From Amycolatopsis mediterranei (GTDB lineage: Bacteria > Actinomycetota > Actinomycetes > Mycobacteriales > Pseudonocardiaceae), in NCBI RefSeq assembly GCF_026017845.1, contig NZ_CP100416.1, forward strand, positions 1,780,985-1,844,984: 64,000 bases of DNA, written 5' to 3'. Shown in pieces: positions 9,636 to 17,553 of the stretch. Under the pieces are notes generated by a model. That model was not told where the DNA came from. It was given only the letters and a program-made list of their open reading frames with translations, and ran no database searches. The position numbers were made by a program, and so were the translations under genes. How positions within the stretch are numbered: the stretch's first letter is position 1; each line of letters begins with the position of its first letter.

Positions 9636-11243
9636 TTAGTGGACCACGGCCTTCTCGGCGCCCGCGCCGGTCAGGGAGCGGACCTCCATTTCGGCGTACT
9701 TCTTCTCGTTGTGCTCCTTGGACAGGACCGTGCCCAGCCAGCCCAGGATGAACGCGGCCGGGATCGAAACGAGGCCCGGGTTGCTCAGCGGGAACCAGGC
9801 GAAGTCCACGCTCTTGATCATCGACGTGCTCTTGCCGGACACCGCCGGCGAGAAGACGATCAGCACGATCGTGATGGCCAGGCCGCCGTAGATCGACCAC
9901 AGCGCGCCCTGGGTGTTGAACCGCTTCCAGAACAGCGAGTAGAGGATCGTCGGCAGGTTCGCCGACGCCGCGACCGCGAAGGCCAGCGCGACCAGGAACG
10001 CCACGTTCTGCCCGTTGGCCAGGATGCCGCCGCCGATGGCGAGGGCGCCGATCACCACCGCGGTGATCCGGGCGACCTTGACCTCCGAGTCCGGCGACGT
10101 CTTGCCCCGCTTGACGACGTTCGCGTAGACGTCGTGGGCGAAGGACGCCGAGGCCGTGATCGTCAGGCCGGCGACCACCGCGAGGATCGTCGCGAAGGCG
10201 ACCGCGGAGATCAGGCCCAGCAGCACCGGCCCGCCCAGTTCGAGCGCGAGCAGCGGAGCCGCGGAGTTGACCCCGCCCGGTGCCTTCTTGATCGTGTCCG
10301 GCCCGACCAGCGCACCGGCGCCGTAGCCCAGCACCAGCGTGAACAGGTAGAACACGCCGATCAGCACGATCGCCCAGACCACCGAGCGACGGGCGTCGCG
10401 GGCGGTCGGCACGGTGTAGAAGCGCATCAGGACGTGCGGCAGGCCCGCCGTGCCCAGCACCAGCGCGATGCCGAGGGAGAGGAAGTCGAGCTTGGACGTT
10501 CCGGTGGCGCCGTACTGCTTGCCCGGGCCGAGCAACGTCTGCCCGGCCTTGCCCGCCTTGTCGACCGCGGCCTGCAGCAGCTGGGAGAAGTTGAAGCCGT
10601 ACTTGCCGAGCACCCAGAGCGTGATCACGAGCGCGCCGACGATGAGCAGCGCGGCCTTGATGATCTGCACCCAGGTGGTGCCCTTCATGCCGCCGATCAG
10701 CACGTAGGCGATCATGATCACGCCGACGACGGCGATCACCAGTGCCTGCGCGCCCTTGCCTTCGACGCCGAGCAGCAGCGCGACGAGACCACCCGCGCCC
10801 GCCATCTGCGCGAGCAGGTAGAAGAACGACACGATCAGCGTCGACGTCGCGGCCGCGGCCCGCACCGGGCGCTGCTTCATCCGGAACGCCAGGACGTCGC
10901 CCATCGTGAACTTGCCGGTGTTGCGCAGCAGTTCCGCGACCAGCAGCAGCGCGACGAGCCACGCCACCAGGAAGCCGATGGAGTAGAGGAAGCCGTCGTA
11001 GCCGTTGATGGCGATCGCGCCGGCGATGCCGAGGAACGACGCCGCCGACAGGTAGTCACCCGAAATGGCGATGCCGTTCTGCGGGCCGGTGAACGCGCGG
11101 CCGGCGGCGTAGTAGTCCGAGGCCGTCTTCGTGTTGCGGCTGGCCCGGAACACGATCACCAGGGTGATGAGCACGAAGGCGGCGAAGATGAGGATGTTGA
11201 GGAGCGGGTTGCTGCCTTCCACGCCCGCGGCGATGTTCGTCAT
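9636..11243 (-). CDS. Cation/acetate (monocarboxylate) symporter, SSS family
   Basis: Sodium/solute symporter of 535 aa with about 13 membrane segments. It resembles ActP and corynebacterial MctC, which take up acetate, propionate or pyruvate. Family signatures include the ASDYYAAGRAFTGPQNGIAISGDYLSAASFLG N-terminal region and GTAGLPHVLMRFYTVPTARDARRS. It is the last gene of the uptake block and overlaps the DUF485 gene by ATGA, the arrangement seen at known acetate/monocarboxylate carriers. The exact substrate is inferred from family. Confidence 0.92.
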   Translation of the reverse strand: MTNIAAGVEGSNPLLNILIFAAFVLITLVIVFRASRNTKTASDYYAAGRAFTGPQNGIAISGDYLSAASFLGIAGAIAINGYDGFLYSIGFLVAWLVALLLVAELLRNTGKFTMGDVLAFRMKQRPVRAAAATSTLIVSFFYLLAQMAGAGGLVALLLGVEGKGAQALVIAVVGVIMIAYVLIGGMKGTTWVQIIKAALLIVGALVITLWVLGKYGFNFSQLLQAAVDKAGKAGQTLLGPGKQYGATGTSKLDFLSLGIALVLGTAGLPHVLMRFYTVPTARDARRSVVWAIVLIGVFYLFTLVLGYGAGALVGPDTIKKAPGGVNSAAPLLALELGGPVLLGLISAVAFATILAVVAGLTITASASFAHDVYANVVKRGKTSPDSEVKVARITAVVIGALAIGGGILANGQNVAFLVALAFAVAASANLPTILYSLFWKRFNTQGALWSIYGGLAITIVLIVFSPAVSGKSTSMIKSVDFAWFPLSNPGLVSIPAAFILGWLGTVLSKEHNEKKYAEMEVRSLTGAGAEKAVVH

Positions 11244-11602
11244 GCCTGCTCCTTCGCAGAGTCGCCTTCGATGTCCTCACGGATCTTCTCGGCGACCGGG
11301 TCCAGCTTCCGGTTCGCGTACCGGACGTAGAGGCCGGTGATCACGAACGTCGAGACGAACTGCAGCAGGCCGAAGATCAGGCCGACGTTGATGTTGCCGA
11401 ACACCTTCGTGCTCATGAAGCCGTGCGCGTAGTCCGCGAGGAGCACGTAGAGCAGGTACCAGAGGAGGAACACCGCCGTCATCGGGAAGACGAACCGGCG
11501 CAGGCGGCTGCGCAGCTCGCGGAACTCGGTGCTCTCGTGGGCGCGTTCCCAGATGGTCTCTGACGTGTCCGGGGGCCCGCCGCCGGTGTCCGTCGTGCTC
11601 AT
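11240..11602 (-). CDS. DUF485 small membrane protein
   Basis: A 120-aa protein with two hydrophobic helices (FPMTAVFLLWYLLYVLLADYA and VGLIFGLLQFVSTFVITGLYVRYA) and the RKLDP motif that marks DUF485. Genes of this family nearly always precede acetate-type SSS symporters, so it is probably an accessory subunit. The stop overlaps the symporter ATG. Upstream is a 70-bp gap holding spaced CGTGTGA repeats, which could carry a separate promoter. Confidence 0.9.
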   Translation of the reverse strand: MSTTDTGGGPPDTSETIWERAHESTEFRELRSRLRRFVFPMTAVFLLWYLLYVLLADYAHGFMSTKVFGNINVGLIFGLLQFVSTFVITGLYVRYANRKLDPVAEKIREDIEGDSAKEQA

Positions 11603-11632
11603 CGCTGCTCCCTGCGACGTTGCGGAAAGTGA

Positions 11633-11668
11633 CGTGCGACACCGTAGGGACGTGTGAGTCTCGTGTGA
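11633..11668. promoter_or_regulatory. Direct repeats upstream of DUF485-symporter pair
   Basis: CGTGCGA (11633-11639), CGTGTGA (11651-11657) and CGTGTGA (11662-11668) lie in the only real gap of the uptake block. The last two are 11 bp apart, one helical turn. LytTR regulators bind spaced direct repeats, and a LytTR gene lies upstream, so this is a candidate target. The match to a LytTR consensus is weak. Confidence 0.3.
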
Positions 11669-11672
11669 AGAT

Positions 11673-13397
11673 TCAGCGGTTCAACAGCCGCGCCAGACGA
11701 CGAACGGTTGACGAACGGTCGCGCGGCCCCGTCAAACGGGGTTCGTCCAGGTGGAGGCGCAGCATGGCCGCGGTCGACCAGCCGGGGGGTCTGCCCCGCA
11801 GGGAGACCAGCGCCATTGCGCCGAACGCCAACGGTACCGACCAGGGTGCCGGTTGCTGGACCAGGATCGCCACCCAGCCGTGCAGCGGCGGCCCGGCGAG
11901 GGCGAACAGAATCGAGCCGGACGAGGCCACCAGCCCGGTCAGCACGCCGGCGATCCCGCCGGTCGCGGTCAGCCGCGGCCACCAGATGCCGAGCACCAGC
12001 AGCGGGCAGAACGTCGACGCGGCCACGGTGAAGCCCCAGGTGACCAGGACGCCGGCGTCGAGCTCGGCCGAGCGCAGCGCCAGCAGCACCATCACCCCGG
12101 CGACGCCGAACACCGCGATCCGCAGCCGCCGCAGCCCGCCGGGGACGAGGTCGTGCGCGAGCGCGCCGGACATCACCAGCAGCAGGCCGAGCGACGTCGC
12201 CAGGAACGCGGCGAACGCGCCCGCGGTCAGCAGCGCCGTGAACAGCCCGCCCGTCCAGCCACTGTCCACTTGGTACGGCAGGGCGACGACCACGGTGTCG
12301 GTCGCGCCCGAGAGGTACAGCCCCGGGACGAGCACCCGGCCGAGCACGCCGTAAACGCCGGGGAAGAGGTAGAAGACGCCGAGCAGCGCGACGGTGATCG
12401 CGGCGGTGCGGCGCGCGGCGCGGCCGTCCGGGCTGGTGTGGAAGCGCATCAAGACGTGGGGGAGGCCCATCGTGCCCAGCATGGTCGCGATGAGCACGGC
12501 CCAGGTGCCGAGCAGCGGGTAGCCCTGGTCGCCGAGGTCGAGCAGCGGGCGCCGCCAGTCGGGACCGCCCAGTGCGGCGCCGCCGCGGACCGCCGGCACG
12601 GCCGCGCCCGTGCCGAACACGACCTCGTCCTGGCTGTGCGCGGTGAACTCGCCCGGTGGCAGGGTTTCGACGACTCCGTTGCGGCGGACCGGGGTCGGTT
12701 CGCGGATCTCCATGGTGACGTCGACTTCGAACCGCACCGGCGTCTCGCGGGCGAAGTGGGTGAACTCGACGGGGTTGAGCGCGTCGGTCCGGTTGACCGC
12801 GCCGGCCTGCAGCACCAGCCAGATCGCCGGGATGAGGAACAGCAGCAGCTTCAGGACGAACTGGAACGCCTGCACGTACGTCGCCGCCCGCATCCCGCCC
12901 AGTGCCAGGGTGACGCTGACCGCGGCGCCGGCCAGCACCACGCCGACCCAGTACGGGGTGCCGCCGACCGCGGCGAGCACCAGGCCGGCGGTGCGGAACT
13001 GCGGGACGACGTAGATCGTGCCGATCACCAGGACGACCACGGCGGCCAGGCGGCGCAGCGCGGGGGAGTTGAGCCGGGCTTCGGCGAAGTCGGGGACGGT
13101 CAGCGCGCCCGAGCGCCGCATCGGGGCGGCGACGAGCACGAGCATCGCGATGTAGCCGGCGGTGAAGCCCACCGGGTACCAGAGTGCGCCGATGCCGTCC
13201 TTGACGACGAGCCCGGCGATGCCGAGGAAGGAGGCCGCGCTCAGGTACTCGCCCGAAACGGCGGCCGAGTTCACCAGCGGCGAGATCCGGCGGGACGCGA
13301 CGAGGAAGTCCGACGTCGTGCGCATGGCGGCGACCCCGCGGACGCCGATCAGCAGCGTCACGAGCACGACCGGCGCGACGGCGAGCGCGACGCCCAC
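11673..13397 (-). CDS. Second sodium/solute symporter, SSS family
   Basis: A 574-aa symporter, paralogue of the one 0.4 kb downstream. It shares FLVASRRISPLVNSAAVSGEYLSAASFLG-type and GLPHVLMRFHTSPDGRAARR signatures. Unlike the paralogue it has a hydrophilic insertion of roughly 70 residues around 220-290 (EIREPTPVRRNGVVETLPPG region), probably an external loop. The GTG start shares a base with the stop of the preceding small membrane gene. Substrate is probably a short monocarboxylate, but could be another organic acid. Confidence 0.9.
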   Translation of the reverse strand: MGVALAVAPVVLVTLLIGVRGVAAMRTTSDFLVASRRISPLVNSAAVSGEYLSAASFLGIAGLVVKDGIGALWYPVGFTAGYIAMLVLVAAPMRRSGALTVPDFAEARLNSPALRRLAAVVVLVIGTIYVVPQFRTAGLVLAAVGGTPYWVGVVLAGAAVSVTLALGGMRAATYVQAFQFVLKLLLFLIPAIWLVLQAGAVNRTDALNPVEFTHFARETPVRFEVDVTMEIREPTPVRRNGVVETLPPGEFTAHSQDEVVFGTGAAVPAVRGGAALGGPDWRRPLLDLGDQGYPLLGTWAVLIATMLGTMGLPHVLMRFHTSPDGRAARRTAAITVALLGVFYLFPGVYGVLGRVLVPGLYLSGATDTVVVALPYQVDSGWTGGLFTALLTAGAFAAFLATSLGLLLVMSGALAHDLVPGGLRRLRIAVFGVAGVMVLLALRSAELDAGVLVTWGFTVAASTFCPLLVLGIWWPRLTATGGIAGVLTGLVASSGSILFALAGPPLHGWVAILVQQPAPWSVPLAFGAMALVSLRGRPPGWSTAAMLRLHLDEPRLTGPRDRSSTVRRLARLLNR

Positions 13398-13744
13398 TAC
13401 TCGTCCTCGAGGCGCTCGGCGCGGCGCAGCTGCCAGCGGGCCAGCAGCGCCATCGCCGGATAGGGGAAGACCGCGAGCAGCAGCCAGGACAGCGGAATTC
13501 CCAGCAGCCGCACGGTGTCCAGGGCCGGGAAGACCGTGAAGACGCCGGGGAGGCCGAGCAGCAGCGCGAACATGAGGACCAGCGCGGGGATGCCGCGACG
13601 GCGCTGGGCGGTGTAGAGGGCGGTGGCGCGCTGGGTGTCGCCCGCGGGGAGGCGGGGCTGGCGCCAGCGGCCGCGCGACCGGCGGCGCGCGTGGGCGAGG
13701 CGGGTCTGCGGGCTGGTGACGGCGACCCGGCGGATCTTGCTCAT
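13397..13744 (-). CDS. Small two-helix membrane protein paired with symporter
   Basis: A 115-aa protein: a very basic N-terminal tail (residues 1-50, rich in Arg), then two membrane helices (ALVLMFALLLGLPGVFTVFPAL and IPLSWLLLAVFPYPAMALLARW). ATG at 13744. It is not a clear DUF485 member but holds the same position as DUF485 does before the downstream symporter, so I infer an accessory subunit. Its stop overlaps the symporter GTG by one base; the LytTR gene ends 25 bp upstream. Confidence 0.75.
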   Translation of the reverse strand: MSKIRRVAVTSPQTRLAHARRRSRGRWRQPRLPAGDTQRATALYTAQRRRGIPALVLMFALLLGLPGVFTVFPALDTVRLLGIPLSWLLLAVFPYPAMALLARWQLRRAERLEDE

Positions 13745-13769
13745 CGCGACCCCGGCCGGAGGTGGTCGT

Positions 13770-14525
13770 TCATCGCGAATCCGAGCCGAGCTGGCCGCGT
13801 TGCGCCGCTTCGAGCAGCCGGTCGCGCAGGTCTCGCGCGTGGCGGCGGCTGACCGGGACGTCGCCCGCTTCCGTGTGGGCCAGCAACCCACCCGCCGAAT
13901 CGCTGCGCAGCTCCAGCACCGCTCCCACGGCCACCAGGAAACCCCGGTGGACCCGGCTGAACCCGGTCCCCTCCCAGTACTCCTCCAGCCGCGAGATCGG
14001 CATCCGCACCAGGTGGACCCCGCCGCGGGTGTGCAGGCGGACGTAGTCGCCGTGGGCCTCGACGAACAGGACGTCGTCACGGCGGACGTAGCGCGTCCGC
14101 CCGCCCGACTCGACCGGGAGCGCCGCCATCGCGTCCGGGGTCGGCCGGGACGCCGGAGTCGCCATGCGCAGCACCTTCGCCAGCGCCGCGGACAGCCGCT
14201 CGGTGCGGACCGGCTTGAGCAGGTAGTCGACCGCGCCGATGCCGTACGCCGCGACCGCGTGCCCGTCGTGCGCGGTGACGAACACGATCACCGGTGGCTC
14301 GCTCAGCTTCGCCAGCAGCGACGCCAGCTCCAAGCCGTCGAGGCCCGGCATCGAGATGTCGAGGAACACCGCGTCGAAGCGATCCGCCTGCAGCAGCCGC
14401 AACGCCTTCAGCGCGTCTGCCGCGCCGACGACTTCGCCGACTTCGGGCGCTTCGCCCAGCATGCGGCACAACTCGTCCAGCGCGGGCGGCAGGTCGTCGA
14501 CGGCCAGCACCCGGAGCCCGCTCAC
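13770..14525 (-). CDS. LytTR-family response regulator
   Basis: A 251-aa two-component regulator. The receiver domain (1-120) has the acidic pair D10-D11, phosphoacceptor D56 in FLDISMPGLDG and the conserved KP at 104-105. The C-terminal LytTR DNA-binding domain (about 140-245) contains VRRDDVLFVEAHGDYVRLHT and FSRVHRGFLVAV. GTG start at 14525 overlaps the kinase stop (GTGA). Context suggests it controls the downstream symporters, similar in logic to enterobacterial pyruvate-sensing LytS/LytTR systems. Confidence 0.93.
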   Translation of the reverse strand: MSGLRVLAVDDLPPALDELCRMLGEAPEVGEVVGAADALKALRLLQADRFDAVFLDISMPGLDGLELASLLAKLSEPPVIVFVTAHDGHAVAAYGIGAVDYLLKPVRTERLSAALAKVLRMATPASRPTPDAMAALPVESGGRTRYVRRDDVLFVEAHGDYVRLHTRGGVHLVRMPISRLEEYWEGTGFSRVHRGFLVAVGAVLELRSDSAGGLLAHTEAGDVPVSRRHARDLRDRLLEAAQRGQLGSDSR

Positions 14526-15568
14526 GGCAGCACCCCCGGCTGGAACCGCGGCACCCGCACGATCACCCGGGTGCCCGCGCCGACCTCGGTTTCGACGGTG
14601 AGGCCGTACCAGGCGCCGTAGACGTCCCGCAGCCGTCTGTCCACATTGGCCAGTCCGAGACCGGCCGGGTCGTCCTCGCCGATGCGGCCGGCGAGGAGGT
14701 CCGCGGCCCGCTTCGGGTCCATGCCGACCCCGTCGTCTTCGACGAAGATCACGCAGTCGTTCCCTTCCGCCTGGCCGTGCACCTGGACCTGCCCGGTGCC
14801 CGACCGCGGCTCGATGCCGTGCCGGATCGCGTTCTCCACCAGCGGCTCCAGCACGAGGTACGGCACGGCGACGGCGAGGATCTCCGGCGCGACCCGAACC
14901 TGGACGCGCAGCCGTTCGCCGAGCACCGCCTTCTGCAGCGCCAGGTACGTCTCGATCGCGCGGAACTCCTCGGCGACGACGGTGTACTCGCCGTGGCGAG
15001 CCAGGCTGTAGCGCGTGTAGTCGGCGAAGTCGAGCATGAGGTCGCGGGCGCGGTCGGGGTCCGAACGCACCAGCGACGCGATCACGGTCAGGGCGTTGTA
15101 GACGAAGTGCGGCGACATCTCCGCCCGCAGCGCCCGCAGTTCGGCCTGCGCCGCTTGTTCCGCCGAGGCTTCGAGCCGCCCGCGTTCCAGGGCCTGCACG
15201 ACGAGGTCGGCGGCCTGGGCCGCGACCGCGTCCCGGACGTCCCCGACGACCAGCAGCGCGCCGGCCAGTTCGTCGCGGACGTGCAGCGGCAGCACCAGGA
15301 CGTCGGGCGCCGAGCCGGGTTCTTCGCTGTGGAGCACGCCGTCGAGCACCGTCGCGACGACCGCGTCCGGCCCCGGCCGTCCCGACCACATCAGGGAACC
15401 GGACAGGTCGGCGAGGCCGAGCCCCGGGAAGCCGAAGAGCCGGCGCAGGCGGTGCGCGGCGCGGCGGGCGGGCATCCCGGTCAGGCCGTCGCGCAGGTCG
15501 TCGGTGACGCGGCGGGCGGCGGCGAGCACCGGCAGCGGGTCGGCGCGGGACGCCGGGCGCAGGTGCAC
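14522..15568 (-). CDS. LytS-type sensor histidine kinase
   Basis: A 348-aa cytosolic sensor kinase. Residues about 20-135 look GAF-like, without membrane helices. The LytS-type phosphoacceptor region is EMSPHFVYNALTVIASLV (H154), followed by the HATPase domain with LVENAIRHG, VEDDGVGMD and GLGLANVDRRL. With no membrane segment it should read an internal signal, perhaps a metabolite. It is first or second gene of the block that continues to the symporters. Confidence 0.92.
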   Translation of the reverse strand: MHLRPASRADPLPVLAAARRVTDDLRDGLTGMPARRAAHRLRRLFGFPGLGLADLSGSLMWSGRPGPDAVVATVLDGVLHSEEPGSAPDVLVLPLHVRDELAGALLVVGDVRDAVAAQAADLVVQALERGRLEASAEQAAQAELRALRAEMSPHFVYNALTVIASLVRSDPDRARDLMLDFADYTRYSLARHGEYTVVAEEFRAIETYLALQKAVLGERLRVQVRVAPEILAVAVPYLVLEPLVENAIRHGIEPRSGTGQVQVHGQAEGNDCVIFVEDDGVGMDPKRAADLLAGRIGEDDPAGLGLANVDRRLRDVYGAWYGLTVETEVGAGTRVIVRVPRFQPGVLP

Positions 15569-15616
15569 GGTCGAGCCTCCCCTCGGCGGCGGTGTCCAGG
15601 GCAGTAGATCCTACGG

Positions 15617-16312
15617 CTACGGGGGCCCGTCGCGGTCGGCCAGGACCTGGGCGTGGCGGCGGAAGCGGCGCCAGGTCCGGTAGTGGTCGATCGACGTCAC
15701 GTTGCCCAGCAGGCTGGAGTTCGCCGGGTACGGCCGGTCCGGCAGCGAGATCCACCCGGTCGTGCGCGTTTCCTTGACCGCGACCGGCACGGGCCGGAAC
15801 GTCGTCGGGTCGAGACCGTCGCTGTGCCGGACGACCTCGTCGAAGAACCACGCCGACGTGATCAGCGCCAGCACGCCGCGCGAGGTCTTGAGCGCCTCCT
15901 TCAGCGGCTGCGCCGCCAGCAGCCGGAACGTCTGGTTGATCGCCGGTGCGGTGACGCCGTGGTCGTCGTAGGCGACCTCGCCCGCGTGCAGCGCCATCCG
16001 GAGCCGGATCCGGGCGCCGGGGTCGTGCGTGCGGTTGTGCCGGTGCAGCGCGACGGCGAGCGCGGCGGGCAGGAACTCGACGAAGAGCCCCTTCGGGATC
16101 TCCGGCGGGACGAGGACGAAGACGCCGTCGCCGCAGTCTTCGCGCCGGCAGGCTGCCCACGGGACGCCGGCGTCGTCGAACGCCCGGCAGAGCGCGCGGT
16201 ACAGCCCGTCGCGCAACGCCAGCCGGTGTGGCGTGGTCCTGCGCTGGTCGCCGTAGTCCTCGACGTCCACGGCGAAGATCGTCCGGTGCAAAGCCGGCCG
16301 TTCGTACTTCAT
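15617..16312 (-). CDS. Nucleotide-cyclase-like (class III CHD) protein
   Basis: A 231-aa single-domain protein. It starts IFAVDVEDYGDQRR, where class III cyclases carry the first metal Asp, continues with REDCGDGVFVLVP (second Asp) and INQTFRLLAA (positions of transition-state Asn/Arg). The lysine/aspartate base-reading residues are not obvious, so activity and base preference are unknown. ATG at 16312 follows AGGGAGGG. It ends 48 bp before the LytS kinase start on the same strand and could be co-transcribed. A strong palindrome lies just upstream. It may also be a degenerate regulatory cyclase domain. Confidence 0.65.
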   Translation of the reverse strand: MKYERPALHRTIFAVDVEDYGDQRRTTPHRLALRDGLYRALCRAFDDAGVPWAACRREDCGDGVFVLVPPEIPKGLFVEFLPAALAVALHRHNRTHDPGARIRLRMALHAGEVAYDDHGVTAPAINQTFRLLAAQPLKEALKTSRGVLALITSAWFFDEVVRHSDGLDPTTFRPVPVAVKETRTTGWISLPDRPYPANSSLLGNVTSIDHYRTWRRFRRHAQVLADRDGPP

Positions 16313-16330
16313 CGCACCCTCCCTGCGATC

Positions 16331-16354
16331 ATGCATCTGGTAGTGCAGATGCAT
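16331..16354. promoter_or_regulatory. Perfect palindrome upstream of cyclase-like gene
   Basis: Arms ATGCATCTG (16331-16339) and CAGATGCAT (16346-16354) are perfect with a 6-base spacer; another CAGATG follows at 16358. The palindrome ends 18 bases before the ATG of the cyclase-like gene, where an operator or a transcript hairpin would act. No adjacent regulator is obvious. Confidence 0.55.
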
Positions 16355-16439
16355 GTGCAGATGAGTGTGACGCGGAACACTGCTGCGGGGAAACGGGCGG
16401 TGCGGTGAGCGGTTCTCCCACCGCGGTGACCGGTAGGGA

Positions 16440-16460
16440 GTGTTCACTGGCGGTGAACAC
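16440..16460. promoter_or_regulatory. Inverted repeat GTGTTCAC-N5-GTGAACAC
   Basis: Perfect 8-base arms at 16440-16447 and 16453-16460 lie in the gap upstream of the cyclase-like gene and downstream of the sugar-binding protein gene. Size and symmetry suit a dimeric regulator. Which gene it serves is unclear. Confidence 0.4.
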
Positions 16461-16471
16461 CGCTGGTCAAG

Positions 16472-16503
16472 GCCCTGCGAGCGGCACACGCCACTCGCAG
16501 GGC
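16472..16503 (-). terminator. Hairpin after sugar-binding protein gene
   Basis: Ten-base perfect arms (GCCCTGCGAG at 16472-16481, CTCGCAGGGC at 16494-16503) with a 12-base loop, 14 bases past the stop of the ABC binding-protein gene. No T-tract follows on that strand. Confidence 0.65.
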
Positions 16504-16516
16504 TCTGACGGACGGT

Positions 16517-17512
16517 TCAGCAGCTCTGCTTGTAGAAGTACTGCGAGTTGCCGTCCATGTCGTCCTTGGTGATCGAGTGCAGCTGCGCGGTGAGGTTCCG
16601 CGTCGCCGGCTTGCCCTCGATGGCCGCGACCGCCTGCTGGACGCCCTGGGTACCGATCGAGGCCGGGTCCTGGGCGATCAGGGCCTGGTACTGGCCGTTC
16701 TTGAGGCCCTCGACCTCGGACGGGCTCGCGTCGAAACCGATCAGGTTGACCGCGCCGACCTTGCCCGCGTTGCGCAGGCCGGTCGCCGCGCCCTCGCCGG
16801 TGTTCAGGTTGGTCGCGAAGACGCCGATGAGGTCCGGGGTCGACGAGAGCGCCGCCGTCACCTTGGCCGCGGCCTGCTCCGGCTCGTTCTGGGTGAACTG
16901 GACGCCGATCGACTTCAGGTTCGGCGTGTTCTTGAGCTCGTCCTCGAAGCCCTTGGCGCGCGCGGCGGTCGTGGACGTGCCCGCGATCGTGTCGAGCACC
17001 AGGACCGAGCCGCTCTTGCCGGCCGCGAGCTTCGCCATCGTCTGCGCGGCGAGCTTGCCGCCCGCGGCGTTGTCGGAGGAAACGGACGACACGGCGACGC
17101 CGGTGTCCTTCAGCGCGGTGTCGACCTCGACGATCTTCGTGCCGCGCGCCTTGACCTGCTGGATCGGGGCCAGCATCGCGGTGTCGTCGGTCGGGGCGAT
17201 CAGCAGCGCCGCCGGCGGGTTCGCGCCGAGGGCGTTGACCAGCTGGGTCTGCAGGGGAGCGTCGAACTTCTGCGGTGCCTGCGTGGTCAGCTCGTAGCCG
17301 AGCTTCTTCGCTTCCGCTTCGGCGCCGCACTGCAGCGAGATGTAGAACGGCTCGGCCTGCACGCCCGGGATCAGCGCGAGCTTCTTGCCGCCGACCGGCT
17401 GGGCCGAGTTGCCGGACCCGCTCTGCCCGACCGTGCCGGAGCCGCACGCGGTGAGCAGGGCGGCGGCGGAGACCACGGCACCCATGGCGGTGAGAGTCTT
17501 GGTCAGTTTCAT
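16517..17512 (-). CDS. Sugar ABC transporter substrate-binding lipoprotein
   Basis: A 331-aa periplasmic-type (RbsB-like) binding protein. MKLTKTLTAMGAVVSAAALLTACGSG is a lipoprotein signal with lipobox Cys, then a low-complexity linker and a type-I fold: LALIPGVQAEPFY, GADPTDDTAM-like PTDDTAM, FATNLNTGEGAATGL, GFDASPSEV. It is the last gene of the operon with permease, ATPase, mannose-6-phosphate isomerase and LacI. Mannose or a mannose oligomer is the likely ligand from context; the family alone does not show it. Confidence 0.92.
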   Translation of the reverse strand: MKLTKTLTAMGAVVSAAALLTACGSGTVGQSGSGNSAQPVGGKKLALIPGVQAEPFYISLQCGAEAEAKKLGYELTTQAPQKFDAPLQTQLVNALGANPPAALLIAPTDDTAMLAPIQQVKARGTKIVEVDTALKDTGVAVSSVSSDNAAGGKLAAQTMAKLAAGKSGSVLVLDTIAGTSTTAARAKGFEDELKNTPNLKSIGVQFTQNEPEQAAAKVTAALSSTPDLIGVFATNLNTGEGAATGLRNAGKVGAVNLIGFDASPSEVEGLKNGQYQALIAQDPASIGTQGVQQAVAAIEGKPATRNLTAQLHSITKDDMDGNSQYFYKQSC

Positions 17513-17553
17513 AAGCACCTCGTTGTACTTGGGGGGACTGTACCTGGGGGAAC

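Noticed and set aside
15617-16312. Pycsar anti-phage system
   Set aside because: Only a cyclase-like domain is present; no adjacent TIR or membrane effector that binds cyclic nucleotides.
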